Positions 7,729 through 19,164 of a DNA stretch of 57,389 nucleotides are shown piece by piece. Source of the stretch: an uncultured Oscillospiraceae bacterium (GTDB lineage Bacteria; Bacillota; Clostridia; Oscillospirales; Oscillospiraceae); the NCBI GenBank assembly GCA_910585155.1, contig CAJUEC010000013.1:1-57389 (forward strand), read 5' to 3'. The position numbers and the translations under genes were made by a program. Under the pieces are notes generated by a model. It was not told the origin of the DNA and made no database searches. It saw only the letters and a list, made by a program, of their open reading frames with translations. Numbering within the stretch: position 1 is the first letter of the stretch; the number at the start of each line of letters is the position of its first letter.

Positions 7729-8346
7729 ATGAACGTCCTCATGCTCAACGGAAGCCCCCGCGCCGGGGGCAACACCTCCATCGCCCTGCGGGAGATGGAG
7801 CAGGTCTTCCAGGCGGAAGGTATTGATGTGGAGACCGTCCAGGTGGGCGGCCAGGATATCCGGGGGTGCGTCGCCTGCGGCGGCTGCGCCAAGCAGGGCA
7901 AATGCGTGTTTGACGACCTGGTCAACCAGCTGGCCCCCAAGTTTGAGGCCTGCGACGGCCTAGTGGTGGGCAGCCCGGTGTACTACGCCTCGGCCAACGC
8001 CACCCTGGTGGCCCTGCTCACCCGGCTGTTCTACAGCACCCATTTCGACAAGACCATGAAGGTGGGGGCCAGCGTGGTGGCGGCCCGCCGGGGCGGACTG
8101 TCCGCCGCCTTTGACGAGCTGAACAAGTTCTTCACCATCTCCGGGATGCCGGTAGCCTCCAGCCAGTATTGGAACAGCGTCCACGGCAGGCTCCCCGGGG
8201 AGGCCGCCCAGGACGCGGAGGGGCTCCAGACCATGCGGGCCCTGGCCCGGAACATGACCTTCCTCATCAAGAGCATCGCCCTGGGCAGGGAGCGGTTTGG
8301 CCTGCCCGAAAAGGAGCCCCGCCAGTCCACCAGCTTTGTCCGCTGA
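7729..8346 (+). CDS. Flavodoxin-fold NAD(P)H-dependent oxidoreductase / iron-sulfur flavoprotein
   Basis: A 205-aa protein starting MNVLMLNGSPRAGGNTSIAL, the FMN phosphate-binding loop of the NADPH-dependent FMN reductase/ISF family. GCVACGGCAKQGKCVF (about residues 45-60) is the compact cysteine motif of iron-sulfur flavoproteins. GLVVGSPVYYASANATLVALLTRLF is the second FMN loop. AAAAAGGAGG lies 10 nt before ATG 7729; longer upstream frames lack a site. Physiological partner unknown. It is monocistronic with a terminator immediately downstream. Confidence 0.8.
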   Translation: MNVLMLNGSPRAGGNTSIALREMEQVFQAEGIDVETVQVGGQDIRGCVACGGCAKQGKCVFDDLVNQLAPKFEACDGLVVGSPVYYASANATLVALLTRLFYSTHFDKTMKVGASVVAARRGGLSAAFDELNKFFTISGMPVASSQYWNSVHGRLPGEAAQDAEGLQTMRALARNMTFLIKSIALGRERFGLPEKEPRQSTSFVR

Positions 8347-8398
8347 CCGCCCCCTCTCCTCCATACGCTGTGACGCCTCTCCCCTGGTTACATTCTCC

Positions 8399-8438
8399 AA
8401 AAAGCCCTGTCCGGCAGTGCCGGACAGGGCTTTTCTTC
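8399..8438. terminator. Bidirectional terminator
   Basis: Perfect hairpin AAGCCCTGTCCGGCA-GTG-(C)CGGACAGGGCTT with flanking A and T runs. It is shared by the plus-strand flavoprotein gene and the minus-strand sugar-binding operon, and overlaps the stop of the latter. Confidence 0.92.
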
Positions 8439-9496
8439 TACTCCTCCAAAAACTCGTCCAGATTGCTCCAGTCGATCCGCCGGCCGGGCAGCCAGACGTA
8501 GTGCCCGTCCTCCAGCTCCACCGCCTGTCCGGGGTCCCCCCCGTCGGCCAGGGTGAGGGCCAGGTCCAGCATGGCCCTGGCAATCCCCCTGCCGTCGTTG
8601 AGAATGGTGCCGTACAGCTCCCCCGTGGCCACCGCCTCCAGGGCGGGGGCGGTGGCGTCCACCCCCACCACCAACAGGCTGGGGCCGCCCCAGGCCCGGA
8701 TGGCGTCGATGGCCCCCAGGGCCATGTCGTCGTTGTTGGAGAATATCACCTCAATGCCATCCCCAAACTCCTCCAGCCACTGGCTCATTTTGGCGGCGGC
8801 CTGGCCCCGGTTCCAGTTGGCGGCGTCGCTGGCCAGCTTTTCCACCGCCACCCCGGCGTCGGTGAGGGTCTTGACCGAGTACTCCGTGCGCAGCAGGCTG
8901 TCCTGGTGGCCCGGCTCCCCCTCCAGCATCACGTACTGGAGCACGCCGTCCCCGTTGCGGTCCAGCCCCATCCGCTGGTCCCGCCACGCGTCCAGCACCA
9001 GCTGCCCCTGGAGGGCGCCGCTCTCCTCCGCCCGGGCCCCCACGTAATACACCCGCTCCCGGTAGTCGATGTCCTCCGCCACCGGCTGCCGGTTGAAGAA
9101 GATGACGGGCACCCCCGCCGCCTCCGCCTTGTCGATGAGCACCGCCGCCGCCGTGCGGTCCACGATGTTCACCAACAGCACATCGTACCCCCGGTCCAAA
9201 AAGCGGTCGATCTGCTCCATCTGGGTGGTCTGGTTATTGGCCCCGTCCACCACCGAGATATTGATCTTCCGCCCCCGGGCCACCTCGGCCTCCTGGACCA
9301 TCCGCTCCAGCTCCTGGGTGATTGAGGCGATGAAGGTGTCGTCCTGGCTGTAGACGGCCACGCCCAGGCGCAGGGTCTCCCGCTCCCCCTCCTGGGGGGC
9401 GCACCCCCCCAGGGACAGCGCCAGACAGGCCGCCAGCAGCAGGGCCGTCCCCCGGTCAGCCCACCGGGAACAGCAGCTTTTGGTATTCCGGCTCAT
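8438..9496 (-). CDS. Galactose-binding-like lipoprotein (MglB paralogue), sensor-associated
   Basis: A 352-aa protein with a lipoprotein signal (LLLAACLALSLGGC, Cys 32) and a type I periplasmic-binding fold. RLGVAVYSQDDTFIASITQEL, INISVVDGANNQTTQMEQID, LLVNIVDRTAA, VPVIFFNRQP and VIFSNNDDMALGAIDAI are close to MglB and to the protein at 47585. It retains the DRNGDGVLQYVMLEGEPGHQD region, including a calcium-loop-like DRNGDG. AGAGGAGATCT precedes the ATG, which overlaps the upstream gene by 41 bp. Its position directly after a kinase and regulator, without permease genes, suggests a sensing rather than transport role (inference). Confidence 0.85.
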   Translation of the reverse strand: MSRNTKSCCSRWADRGTALLLAACLALSLGGCAPQEGERETLRLGVAVYSQDDTFIASITQELERMVQEAEVARGRKINISVVDGANNQTTQMEQIDRFLDRGYDVLLVNIVDRTAAAVLIDKAEAAGVPVIFFNRQPVAEDIDYRERVYYVGARAEESGALQGQLVLDAWRDQRMGLDRNGDGVLQYVMLEGEPGHQDSLLRTEYSVKTLTDAGVAVEKLASDAANWNRGQAAAKMSQWLEEFGDGIEVIFSNNDDMALGAIDAIRAWGGPSLLVVGVDATAPALEAVATGELYGTILNDGRGIARAMLDLALTLADGGDPGQAVELEDGHYVWLPGRRIDWSNLDEFLEE

Positions 9497-10397
9497 AGAT
9501 CTCCTCTCCCCTCACAATGAAAAAGGGCAGCTGCTCCGTCTGGGCGGCCTGCCCCCGGGCCAGGGCCATGGCCCCCTCCACCGCCAGATAGCCCACAGCG
9601 AAGTCGCTCCACGCGGCGGCGGCGGAAATCACCCCCCGCTCCAGCCACGCCGCCCCCCTGGCGGTCACCCCCGCCCCGTACAGGGGGAGGTCCAGCCCCA
9701 GGCTGTCCTTCAGCGCCGCCGCCTGCTCGGTAAGGGCGGGCTCAAAGGCCATCACGGCGGACAGGTCAGGCTGCTTGAGCAGGTCGGCCAGTCCTGTCCC
9801 CGACAGGTCCGTCTCCCCCACCCGCACCCTGGCCCCCGCCGCCTCCAGCGCCTGCCGGGCCCCCTCCAGCCGGGCGGCCACGCCAGCGCTGTCCGGGGAG
9901 GCGCTGAGCAGCAACACATAGCCCTCTCCGCCCTGGGCCAGCGCCGCCTCCGCCAGCGCCGCCCCCAGGGCGGCGTTGTCCGGGGCCACGGTGAGGTCCG
10001 CCTTCGCCAGAGGGGACTCCAGGGAGACGATGGGGCAGCCCGCCCCCGTCTCCGCCAGCGCCCGGTCCAGCCCTGCGCAGTCCGCCGGGGCGATGACCAG
10101 CACCGCCGTCTGCCCCGCCTCCCGGCGGAGCAGATCCAGCTGGCCCGCCCCGTCGTTGTTTCCCGCCGGGGTAAGCACCCGCAGCTCCGCCCCCAGCTCC
10201 CCCGCCGCCTGCTCCATGCCCAGCCGCACATTGGACCACAGGGCGGTGTCCGCCTCCCGGAGAATCACCGACACCTCCGCCGGCGGGGCCGCCCTGCGGC
10301 GGGCGGCGACCTGGGGCAGCAACATGGTGAGGATCACCCCTCCCCCCAGGGCCAGCAGAATCACCAGCTCAATCCGTGCGTTTCGCTTCATCTTCAC
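9456..10397 (-). CDS. Membrane-anchored sugar-binding (periplasmic-binding type I) protein
   Basis: A 313-aa protein with an uncleaved-looking N-terminal helix (ELVILLALGGGVILTMLLPQ, no lipobox) followed by a periplasmic-binding-protein-4 fold. EVSVILREADTALWSNVRLGMEQAA, ELRVLTPAGNNDGAGQLDLL and VLVIAPADCAGLDRAL are recognisable. The GTG start at 10397 overlaps the histidine-kinase stop (GTGA), so it is translationally coupled; an ATG two codons on is an alternative. Such kinase-linked binding proteins act as ligand sensors in XylFII-LytS-type systems. Ligand unknown. Confidence 0.75.
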   Translation of the reverse strand: MKMKRNARIELVILLALGGGVILTMLLPQVAARRRAAPPAEVSVILREADTALWSNVRLGMEQAAGELGAELRVLTPAGNNDGAGQLDLLRREAGQTAVLVIAPADCAGLDRALAETGAGCPIVSLESPLAKADLTVAPDNAALGAALAEAALAQGGEGYVLLLSASPDSAGVAARLEGARQALEAAGARVRVGETDLSGTGLADLLKQPDLSAVMAFEPALTEQAAALKDSLGLDLPLYGAGVTARGAAWLERGVISAAAAWSDFAVGYLAVEGAMALARGQAAQTEQLPFFIVRGEEIYEPEYQKLLFPVG

Positions 10398-12208
10398 GGC
10401 GCGTCCTCCTGTTCCAGCCGGGCGGCCTGCTCCCCATCCAGGGCGGGCAGGCGCAGGCGGACGGTGGTCCCCTCGTCCGGCTCGCTGAAAATGGTCAGGC
10501 CATAGGCCTCCCCAAAGGTGAGCTGAATCCGGCGGTGGACGTTGCGCACCCCGATACCCGACCCGCTGGTGCGCAGCTGGGGCCGCTGGTCGCTGAGCAG
10601 GGTGGCCGCCAGCTCCGGGCGCATCCCCACCCCGTTGTCCGTCACGTCGATGATCAGCTCGTCCCCCTCCCGGCGGGCCTCCACCGAGATGAGCCCGTCC
10701 TCCTCCGCGCCCGCCATGCCGTGGTACACCGCGTTTTCCAGCAGGGGCTGAATGGTGAGCTTCAGCATGTACAGCCCCTCGGTACCCGGCTCCGCCTTCA
10801 CCCGCAGGTCAAACTTGTTCTTGTAGCGGATCTTCTGTATGCTCAGGTAGTGTCGGGCGTGGTCCAGCTCGTCGGACAGGGGGATGATCCGCCTGCCCCC
10901 GCTCAGGGCGATGCGGAACAGCCTTGCCAGGGAGGTGACCATCTGAATGGCCTCCTGGGTGCGGCCCGCCTCCGTCATCCAGATGACCGAGTCCAGGGTG
11001 TTGTAGAGAAAATGGGGGTTGATCTGGGACTGGAGCACCTCCAGCTCGCTGCGGCGCTTCTGCGCCTCCTGCTGGATGATGTCGTCCATCAGGTGGCGCA
11101 TGGTGGACACCATGGAGGCGATGGAGTGGCTGAGCCGGCGCAGCTCGCCGCCGCCGCTCTCCTCGATCTCCACGTCCTCCCGCCCCGCCTCCAGCTCCTT
11201 CACCGCCTGGTCCAGGCGGAGGATGGGGTCGGAGATGTGCTCCGAGATGCGGAAGTTCAAAAAGGCCATCAGGAAGGCGGAGAACAGCAGGATGGACACG
11301 CCGAACAGCAGCAGGGAGTCTCCCTCCCCCCACAGCTGCCCGGCGGGGACCACCCCCACCAGCTTCCAGCCGGTATAGCCCACGGTCTTCACCGTCACCT
11401 CCCGCTCCTGGCCCTGGAAGCGCTCGTGGTGGGAGCCGTCTGGGTATCCCGCCGCCGTCAGGTTGTTCTCCTCCAGCAGCCCGGAGTAGATCAGCTGCTG
11501 CCTGGGGTGGTAGATCAGCTCCCCGCTGCGGTCGGTGAGGTACACATACCCCCCGTTGGGCAGCTCGATGTCCCGGCAGACCTGGGCGATGCCGCTGAAA
11601 TTCATGTCCACCAGCAGCACCCCCCGCTCGGTATTCCCGTCCCGGGTGAGCTGCACATGGCGGCTGAGGGACACCACCCAGCGGTAGGGGTGGTCCGGGT
11701 CGTCAAACAGCTCCTGAATGTGGGGGGTGGAGAAGTGGAGGTTTTCCATCCGCTCCAGGGCCAGGCAGAACCAGGAGCTCTCGTTGGGGAAGGCGGTGGG
11801 CTTGATGGAGGACAGGGGCACCGCCGTCTCCAGCCCGCCCCCCTCGTTGAACACGGCGATGGACACCAGTGCGTCCCGGTTTTCCTCGTAGAGCAGGCTC
11901 ATGGCCTCCCCCATGGAGCGCTGGGTGAGGTCGGTCTTTTTGATGATCCGATAGTACACCGTGTCAGACACCCGCATCATCCGCCGCAGGTGGCTGTCCA
12001 GGTTCATGTTCACCTGGGCCAGCACCCGCTGGGTGGCCTCCTGGGTCAGGCTCTGGGCGGAGTCGGAAAAGCGCAGCAGCAGGCTGGCCCCCATAAAGGC
12101 GATGCCCGCCAGGGCCACGGCGGTGAAGGACAGGGACAGCAGCAGCTGGATGCTCATCCTCCGATAGCCCTCCCGCGCCCGCGCGGCCAGCCGTTTGAAC
12201 AGGGCCAT
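10394..12208 (-). CDS. YesM-type sensor histidine kinase
   Basis: A 604-aa protein. A first transmembrane helix (about residues 20-45, LLLSLSFTAVALAGIAFMGASLLL) precedes an extracytoplasmic Cache-like sensor (about 46-290, with GGYVYLTDRSGELIYHP). A second helix (LLLFGVSILLFSAFLMAFL), a HAMP region and a His_kinase domain (LQSQINPHFLYNTLDSVIWM, phospho-acceptor His in NPHFLYN) follow. The HATPase_c domain carries NAVYHG, DNGVGM and GSGIGVRNVHRR. ATG 12208 follows GGGAGGGAGAG. It partners the YesN-type regulator directly upstream. Confidence 0.92.
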   Translation of the reverse strand: MALFKRLAARAREGYRRMSIQLLLSLSFTAVALAGIAFMGASLLLRFSDSAQSLTQEATQRVLAQVNMNLDSHLRRMMRVSDTVYYRIIKKTDLTQRSMGEAMSLLYEENRDALVSIAVFNEGGGLETAVPLSSIKPTAFPNESSWFCLALERMENLHFSTPHIQELFDDPDHPYRWVVSLSRHVQLTRDGNTERGVLLVDMNFSGIAQVCRDIELPNGGYVYLTDRSGELIYHPRQQLIYSGLLEENNLTAAGYPDGSHHERFQGQEREVTVKTVGYTGWKLVGVVPAGQLWGEGDSLLLFGVSILLFSAFLMAFLNFRISEHISDPILRLDQAVKELEAGREDVEIEESGGGELRRLSHSIASMVSTMRHLMDDIIQQEAQKRRSELEVLQSQINPHFLYNTLDSVIWMTEAGRTQEAIQMVTSLARLFRIALSGGRRIIPLSDELDHARHYLSIQKIRYKNKFDLRVKAEPGTEGLYMLKLTIQPLLENAVYHGMAGAEEDGLISVEARREGDELIIDVTDNGVGMRPELAATLLSDQRPQLRTSGSGIGVRNVHRRIQLTFGEAYGLTIFSEPDEGTTVRLRLPALDGEQAARLEQEDAP

Positions 12209-12224
12209 GGCTCTCCCTCCCCGG

Positions 12225-13814
12225 TCATCCCGGCTGCCCCGCCCGGAACTTGGAGGGGGGCAGCCCGAAGTGCTTTTTGAACACATAGCTGAAGTAGTTC
12301 GGATCGGCATAGCCGGTTTGCTCGGCGATGAGATAGGTTTTCTCATCCGTCTCCCGGAGCAGGCGGGCGGCGTGCTCCATGCGCACCTCGGTGACGTAGG
12401 CGGTGAAGCTCTTCTGGGTCTCCCGCTTGAACAGGGTGGAGAAATAGGCCGGGGACAGGTGCAGCCGGGCGCATAGGGTCTCCACGCTCAGCTCGCTGTC
12501 GCCGTAGTGCTCGGCGATGAAGCCCTTGGCCTGCTCCACCGTCTTCCAGGCGGAGTCCGACCGCTGGCGGCTGAGCTGCTCCCAGAGCCGCAGGGCCCGG
12601 TCCAGCAGCCACTCCTCCAGCTCGTCCAGGGAGCGGAAGTCGGTGATGGCCACCCTGCCGGTGAAGCCGGAGCCGAACACCCCCTCCACATCCGCCCCGC
12701 TGGCCCGGGCCAGCCTGGTGAGGGCGGTGAGCACCTCCAAAAAGAACAGGTGGCTCTGCGCCAAAGAGAGCCTGGCCTCCCGCACCCGGCCCACCTGCCG
12801 GCGGACCAGCTCGGTCACCTGCTCCCGGCTGCCCAGCTTCACCGCGGCGGACAGGGCGCGCTGGTCCGCCTCGTCCAGGGTGAGCGCCGCAGACCGGTCC
12901 GGCTCCAGGTCCCCGATGTACAAAACCTGCTCCGTCCCCATGAGCACCCGGTATTCCGCCGCGGCCGCGGCCCCCTCCATGGAGTCCGGAAGCCGCTCCG
13001 GCCCCGGGCAGGGCCGCCCCACCCCTACGAACAGGGTCATCCCCAGCAGGGAGACCGCCAGCACGCACAGCCGCCCCAGCTCCTCGGTCAGATCATAGAT
13101 CCGCTCCCCGTCCTCCATGTGCACCAGCAGCGCCACCGTCTCATTGTACAGCGCGGTGCGCAGGGCGCATCCCTCCAGGGCAAAATGGGCCTGGAAAAAG
13201 GCCTGGATGGAGGGCAGCAGCAGCTCCTCCCCGCTGGACCCCGCCAGCACCAGCGCCGCCGTCCAGCAGCCCGGGGCCAGCTCCACCTCATACCGGGCCG
13301 CCCGCTCCCTCACCTGCTCCGGGGGGATGCGGCCGTCCAGCAGCCGGGTGTAGAACAGCTCCCGCAGCACCGGCAGGCTCTCCTCATACCGGCGGCGGAG
13401 GGACTCGATATCCCGGCGCTCCATGCGCTCGCGGTCCAGCTGCTCCCGCAGGCGGGTGAGCACGCCGCTCAGCTCGGGGGCGTTGATGGGCTTGAGAATG
13501 TACTCCGACACATTCATGCCCACCGCCTGCCGGGCGTACTCGAACTCGTCAAAGCCGGAGAACACCACCAGCTTGGAGGCGGGCAGCAGGGGCTTCAGCC
13601 GCCGGCACAGCTCCAGCCCGTCCAGGTAGGGCATCTTGATGTCGGTGAGCACCACGTCGGGGCGCAGCTGCTCGCACAGCTCCAGGGCGTCCACCCCGTT
13701 GCCCGCCGTCCCCGCCAGGGCGAAGCCCAGGCCGCCCCAGTCGATCTTCACCCGGATGCCCTCCCGGATCTCCTCCTCGTCGTCCACCAGCAAAACCCGG
13801 TACTCCTCCACCAC
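12225..13814 (-). CDS. YesN-type response regulator (REC + AraC HTH)
   Basis: About 529 aa. The N-terminal receiver has VLLVDDEEEIREGI, the acceptor in DVVLTDIKMPYLDGLEL, and KPINAPEL. A long divergent middle region follows (about residues 140-410). The C-terminal AraC/XylS double HTH contains TLCARLHLSPAYFSTLFKRE and IAEQTGYADPNYFSYVFKKH. GTG 13814 is preferred because GGGAGG lies 5 nt upstream; ATG 13835 is an alternative. It is first in a four-gene minus-strand operon with the YesM kinase and two sugar-binding-like proteins. Likely targets are sugar transport genes (inference). Confidence 0.9.
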   Translation of the reverse strand: MVEEYRVLLVDDEEEIREGIRVKIDWGGLGFALAGTAGNGVDALELCEQLRPDVVLTDIKMPYLDGLELCRRLKPLLPASKLVVFSGFDEFEYARQAVGMNVSEYILKPINAPELSGVLTRLREQLDRERMERRDIESLRRRYEESLPVLRELFYTRLLDGRIPPEQVRERAARYEVELAPGCWTAALVLAGSSGEELLLPSIQAFFQAHFALEGCALRTALYNETVALLVHMEDGERIYDLTEELGRLCVLAVSLLGMTLFVGVGRPCPGPERLPDSMEGAAAAAEYRVLMGTEQVLYIGDLEPDRSAALTLDEADQRALSAAVKLGSREQVTELVRRQVGRVREARLSLAQSHLFFLEVLTALTRLARASGADVEGVFGSGFTGRVAITDFRSLDELEEWLLDRALRLWEQLSRQRSDSAWKTVEQAKGFIAEHYGDSELSVETLCARLHLSPAYFSTLFKRETQKSFTAYVTEVRMEHAARLLRETDEKTYLIAEQTGYADPNYFSYVFKKHFGLPPSKFRAGQPG

Positions 13815-14004
13815 AGCCGCCTCCCGTCTCAACATATATGGCGTTTTGCCCTGCAAAACGCCGCCGCCCATGGGCGGTTTTTCATTCCGCTCTCATTATA
13901 CCATGTTTTTCCTGTGGGCGCAAGGGTGCCGCTCCCTGCGCCCGTCCCACAGGCGCGGGGAGCAAATGGTCCGGAAACTTCACCGAAAAATTGAGCATTT
14001 CCAA

Positions 14005-14033
14005 TTGCAAATCGGGGATGAATGTGATAGACT
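14005..14033 (+). promoter_or_regulatory. Candidate promoter of the PFOR gene
   Basis: TTGCAA-N17-TAGACT, each hexamer matching consensus at 4 of 6, about 70 bp before the PFOR start. The ribosome site AAAAGGAGG (near 14082-14090) is strong. Confidence 0.5.
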
Positions 14034-14100
14034 ATTCACCGCGAAACGGAACGAGACCGTATGGGTGTACGTTCTCATATGAAAAGGAGGAAAAACGCCT

Positions 14101-17646
<3,546 letters not shown>

Positions 17647-17670
17647 GTTCCGGCATACCAAAGAAACGCC

Positions 17671-17703
17671 AAAGGGCCCCTCTCTTTCGAGAGGGGCCCT
17701 TTT
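17671..17703 (+). terminator. PFOR terminator
   Basis: Hairpin AAAGGGCCCCTCTC-TTTC-GAGAGGGGCCCTTT. A perfect 14-bp stem ending in the T-run. Confidence 0.92.
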
Positions 17704-17721
17704 CGCGGGCACAAGGAAGAA

Positions 17722-17760
17722 AAGGGCAGGGCAGACCGCTGCGGTCTGCCCTGCCCTTGG
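17722..17760 (-). terminator. Terminator of the NYN-domain gene
   Basis: Hairpin around GGGCAGGGCAGACCGC/GCGGTCTGCCCTGCCC with A-run at its left, which is a U-run on the minus strand. It lies directly after the minus-strand stop. Confidence 0.85.
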
Positions 17761-18507
17761 TCACTTTTTATTGCGCACGAACACCTGGGTGCCCTGGTAC
17801 TTGGCGTTGTGCCGCTCGTCGATCTCGAAGCTGCCCAAGGCCGCGATAAACCGGGACAGCTTGGCGAAGCCGTAGTTGCGGGCGTCAAAATCTGGCTGCT
17901 TTTTGATGAGCAGGGTGCCCAGGTCGCCCAGGTAGGCGTAGCCGTCCTCGTCCGCCAGGTCCTCCACCGACTGGGCGATGAGCTCCTGCACCGACAGGGA
18001 TGTGGCCTCCGACGGGGGCGGGGATTTCCGCTTGGCCGCCTTGCCCGCGGGGGTGTGGGACTGCTGCTCCGCAGCCTTCAGCGACTCGATGTAGACGAAC
18101 TTGTCGCAGGCCACAATAAAGGGCTTGGGCGTCTTTTTCTCCCCCATGCCGTATACCTTCATCCCGGCCTCCCGCAGGCGGGTGGCCAGCCGGGTGAAGT
18201 CGCTGTCGCTGCTCACCAGCACAAAGCCGCCGCAGTTGCCCGAGTAGAGAATGTCCATGGCGTCGATGATCATGGCCGAGTCGGTGGCGTTTTTGCCGGT
18301 GGTGTAGCTGTACTGCTGGAAGGGGGTGATGGCGTGCTCCAGCAGCAGGGGCTTCCAGCTGCCCATGTTGGGGGCGGTCCAGTCGCCGTAGATGCGCTTG
18401 ATGGTGGCCGAGCCGTACACCGCCACCTCCGCCATGATCTCCCGCAGGGCGGTGCGGGGGGCGTTGTCCGCGTCGATGAGAACGGCAAGGCGCAGTTCGT
18501 GTTCCAT
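17761..18507 (-). CDS. NYN-domain (PIN-like) protein with OST-HTH/LOTUS domain
   Basis: A 248-aa protein. The N-terminal NYN/PIN nuclease fold has the acidic residues in LAVLIDADNAP, DSAMIIDAMDIL and VLVSSDSDFTRLATRLRE. After a Lys/Ser/Pro-rich linker (about residues 150-170), the C-terminal OST-HTH/LOTUS domain reads GYAYLGDLGTLLIKKQPDFDARNYGFAKLSRFI. The family (MARF1/LabA-like) consists of RNA-directed nucleases or RNA-binding proteins. Substrate unknown here. The start at 18507 follows AAAAGGAGACGC; the longer frame to 18597 lacks a site. It is monocistronic. Confidence 0.88.
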   Translation of the reverse strand: MEHELRLAVLIDADNAPRTALREIMAEVAVYGSATIKRIYGDWTAPNMGSWKPLLLEHAITPFQQYSYTTGKNATDSAMIIDAMDILYSGNCGGFVLVSSDSDFTRLATRLREAGMKVYGMGEKKTPKPFIVACDKFVYIESLKAAEQQSHTPAGKAAKRKSPPPSEATSLSVQELIAQSVEDLADEDGYAYLGDLGTLLIKKQPDFDARNYGFAKLSRFIAALGSFEIDERHNAKYQGTQVFVRNKK

Positions 18508-18686
18508 GGTGGGCGTCTCCTTTTCGCTTCGTTGCGCAATCAGTATATCACAGGCGGGGGAGAAAGGCCAGAGCAAAAAAATTTCTTTTTTCCGCAACGA
18601 TTGAGCCGCCCAGGGCGTGTTATAGTCAGAAGGGGCCGCGGCGGAGCCACCCTTCAGGCTCTGCGGCGGCGAAAGGGGGGGACGAG

Positions 18687-19160
18687 ATGGACCACTCCAA
18701 CCGGTTGGAAGAATTGGTCAACAGATATGAGAACACCCTGTTCCGGGCGGCGCTGGCCATTCTGGGCGACGTCCAGGAGGCGGAGGACGCGGTGCAGGAG
18801 ACCTTCCTGCGCTATCTGGAAAAGCGCCCGGATTTTCGGGACAGGGGCCACGAAAAGGCGTGGCTGCTGAAGGTGACGGCCAACCGCTGCAAAAGCGTTC
18901 TGCGCGCCCGGCGGCGGCACCCGGCGGTGGAGCTGCTGGACGTGTATCCCGTCGAGGATGGGGACAGCCGGGAGCTGGTGGAGGCGATTTTGGCGCTGCC
19001 AGCCAACCAGCGCTCGGCGGTGCACCTGCACTACTACGAGGGCTACACCTGCGAGGAGATCGGGAGCATCCTGGGCCAGCGTCCCGGGACGGTGCGCTCC
19101 CACCTGAGCCGGGCAAGAGAGGCTTTGCGGCGGTATCTATTGGAAGAAACGGGGGAATAA
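18687..19160 (+). CDS. ECF-type RNA polymerase sigma factor
   Basis: A 157-aa protein. Sigma-70 region 2 (YENTLFRAALAILGDVQEAEDAVQETFLRYLE) and region 4 (LPANQRSAVHLHYYEGYTCEEIGSILGQRPGTVRSHLSRARE) are complete. AAAGGGGGGGACGAG precedes the ATG. The next gene begins 4 bp after the stop and encodes a membrane protein whose N-terminus looks anti-sigma-like, so the two probably form a sigma/anti-sigma pair with autoregulation (inference). Confidence 0.92.
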   Translation: MDHSNRLEELVNRYENTLFRAALAILGDVQEAEDAVQETFLRYLEKRPDFRDRGHEKAWLLKVTANRCKSVLRARRRHPAVELLDVYPVEDGDSRELVEAILALPANQRSAVHLHYYEGYTCEEIGSILGQRPGTVRSHLSRAREALRRYLLEETGE

Positions 19161-19164
19161 TCAG

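Noticed and set aside
10376..12280. A 634-codon plus-strand frame opposite the YesM kinase
   Set aside because: Shadow of a GC-rich gene; composition and lack of motifs are inconsistent with a real protein.
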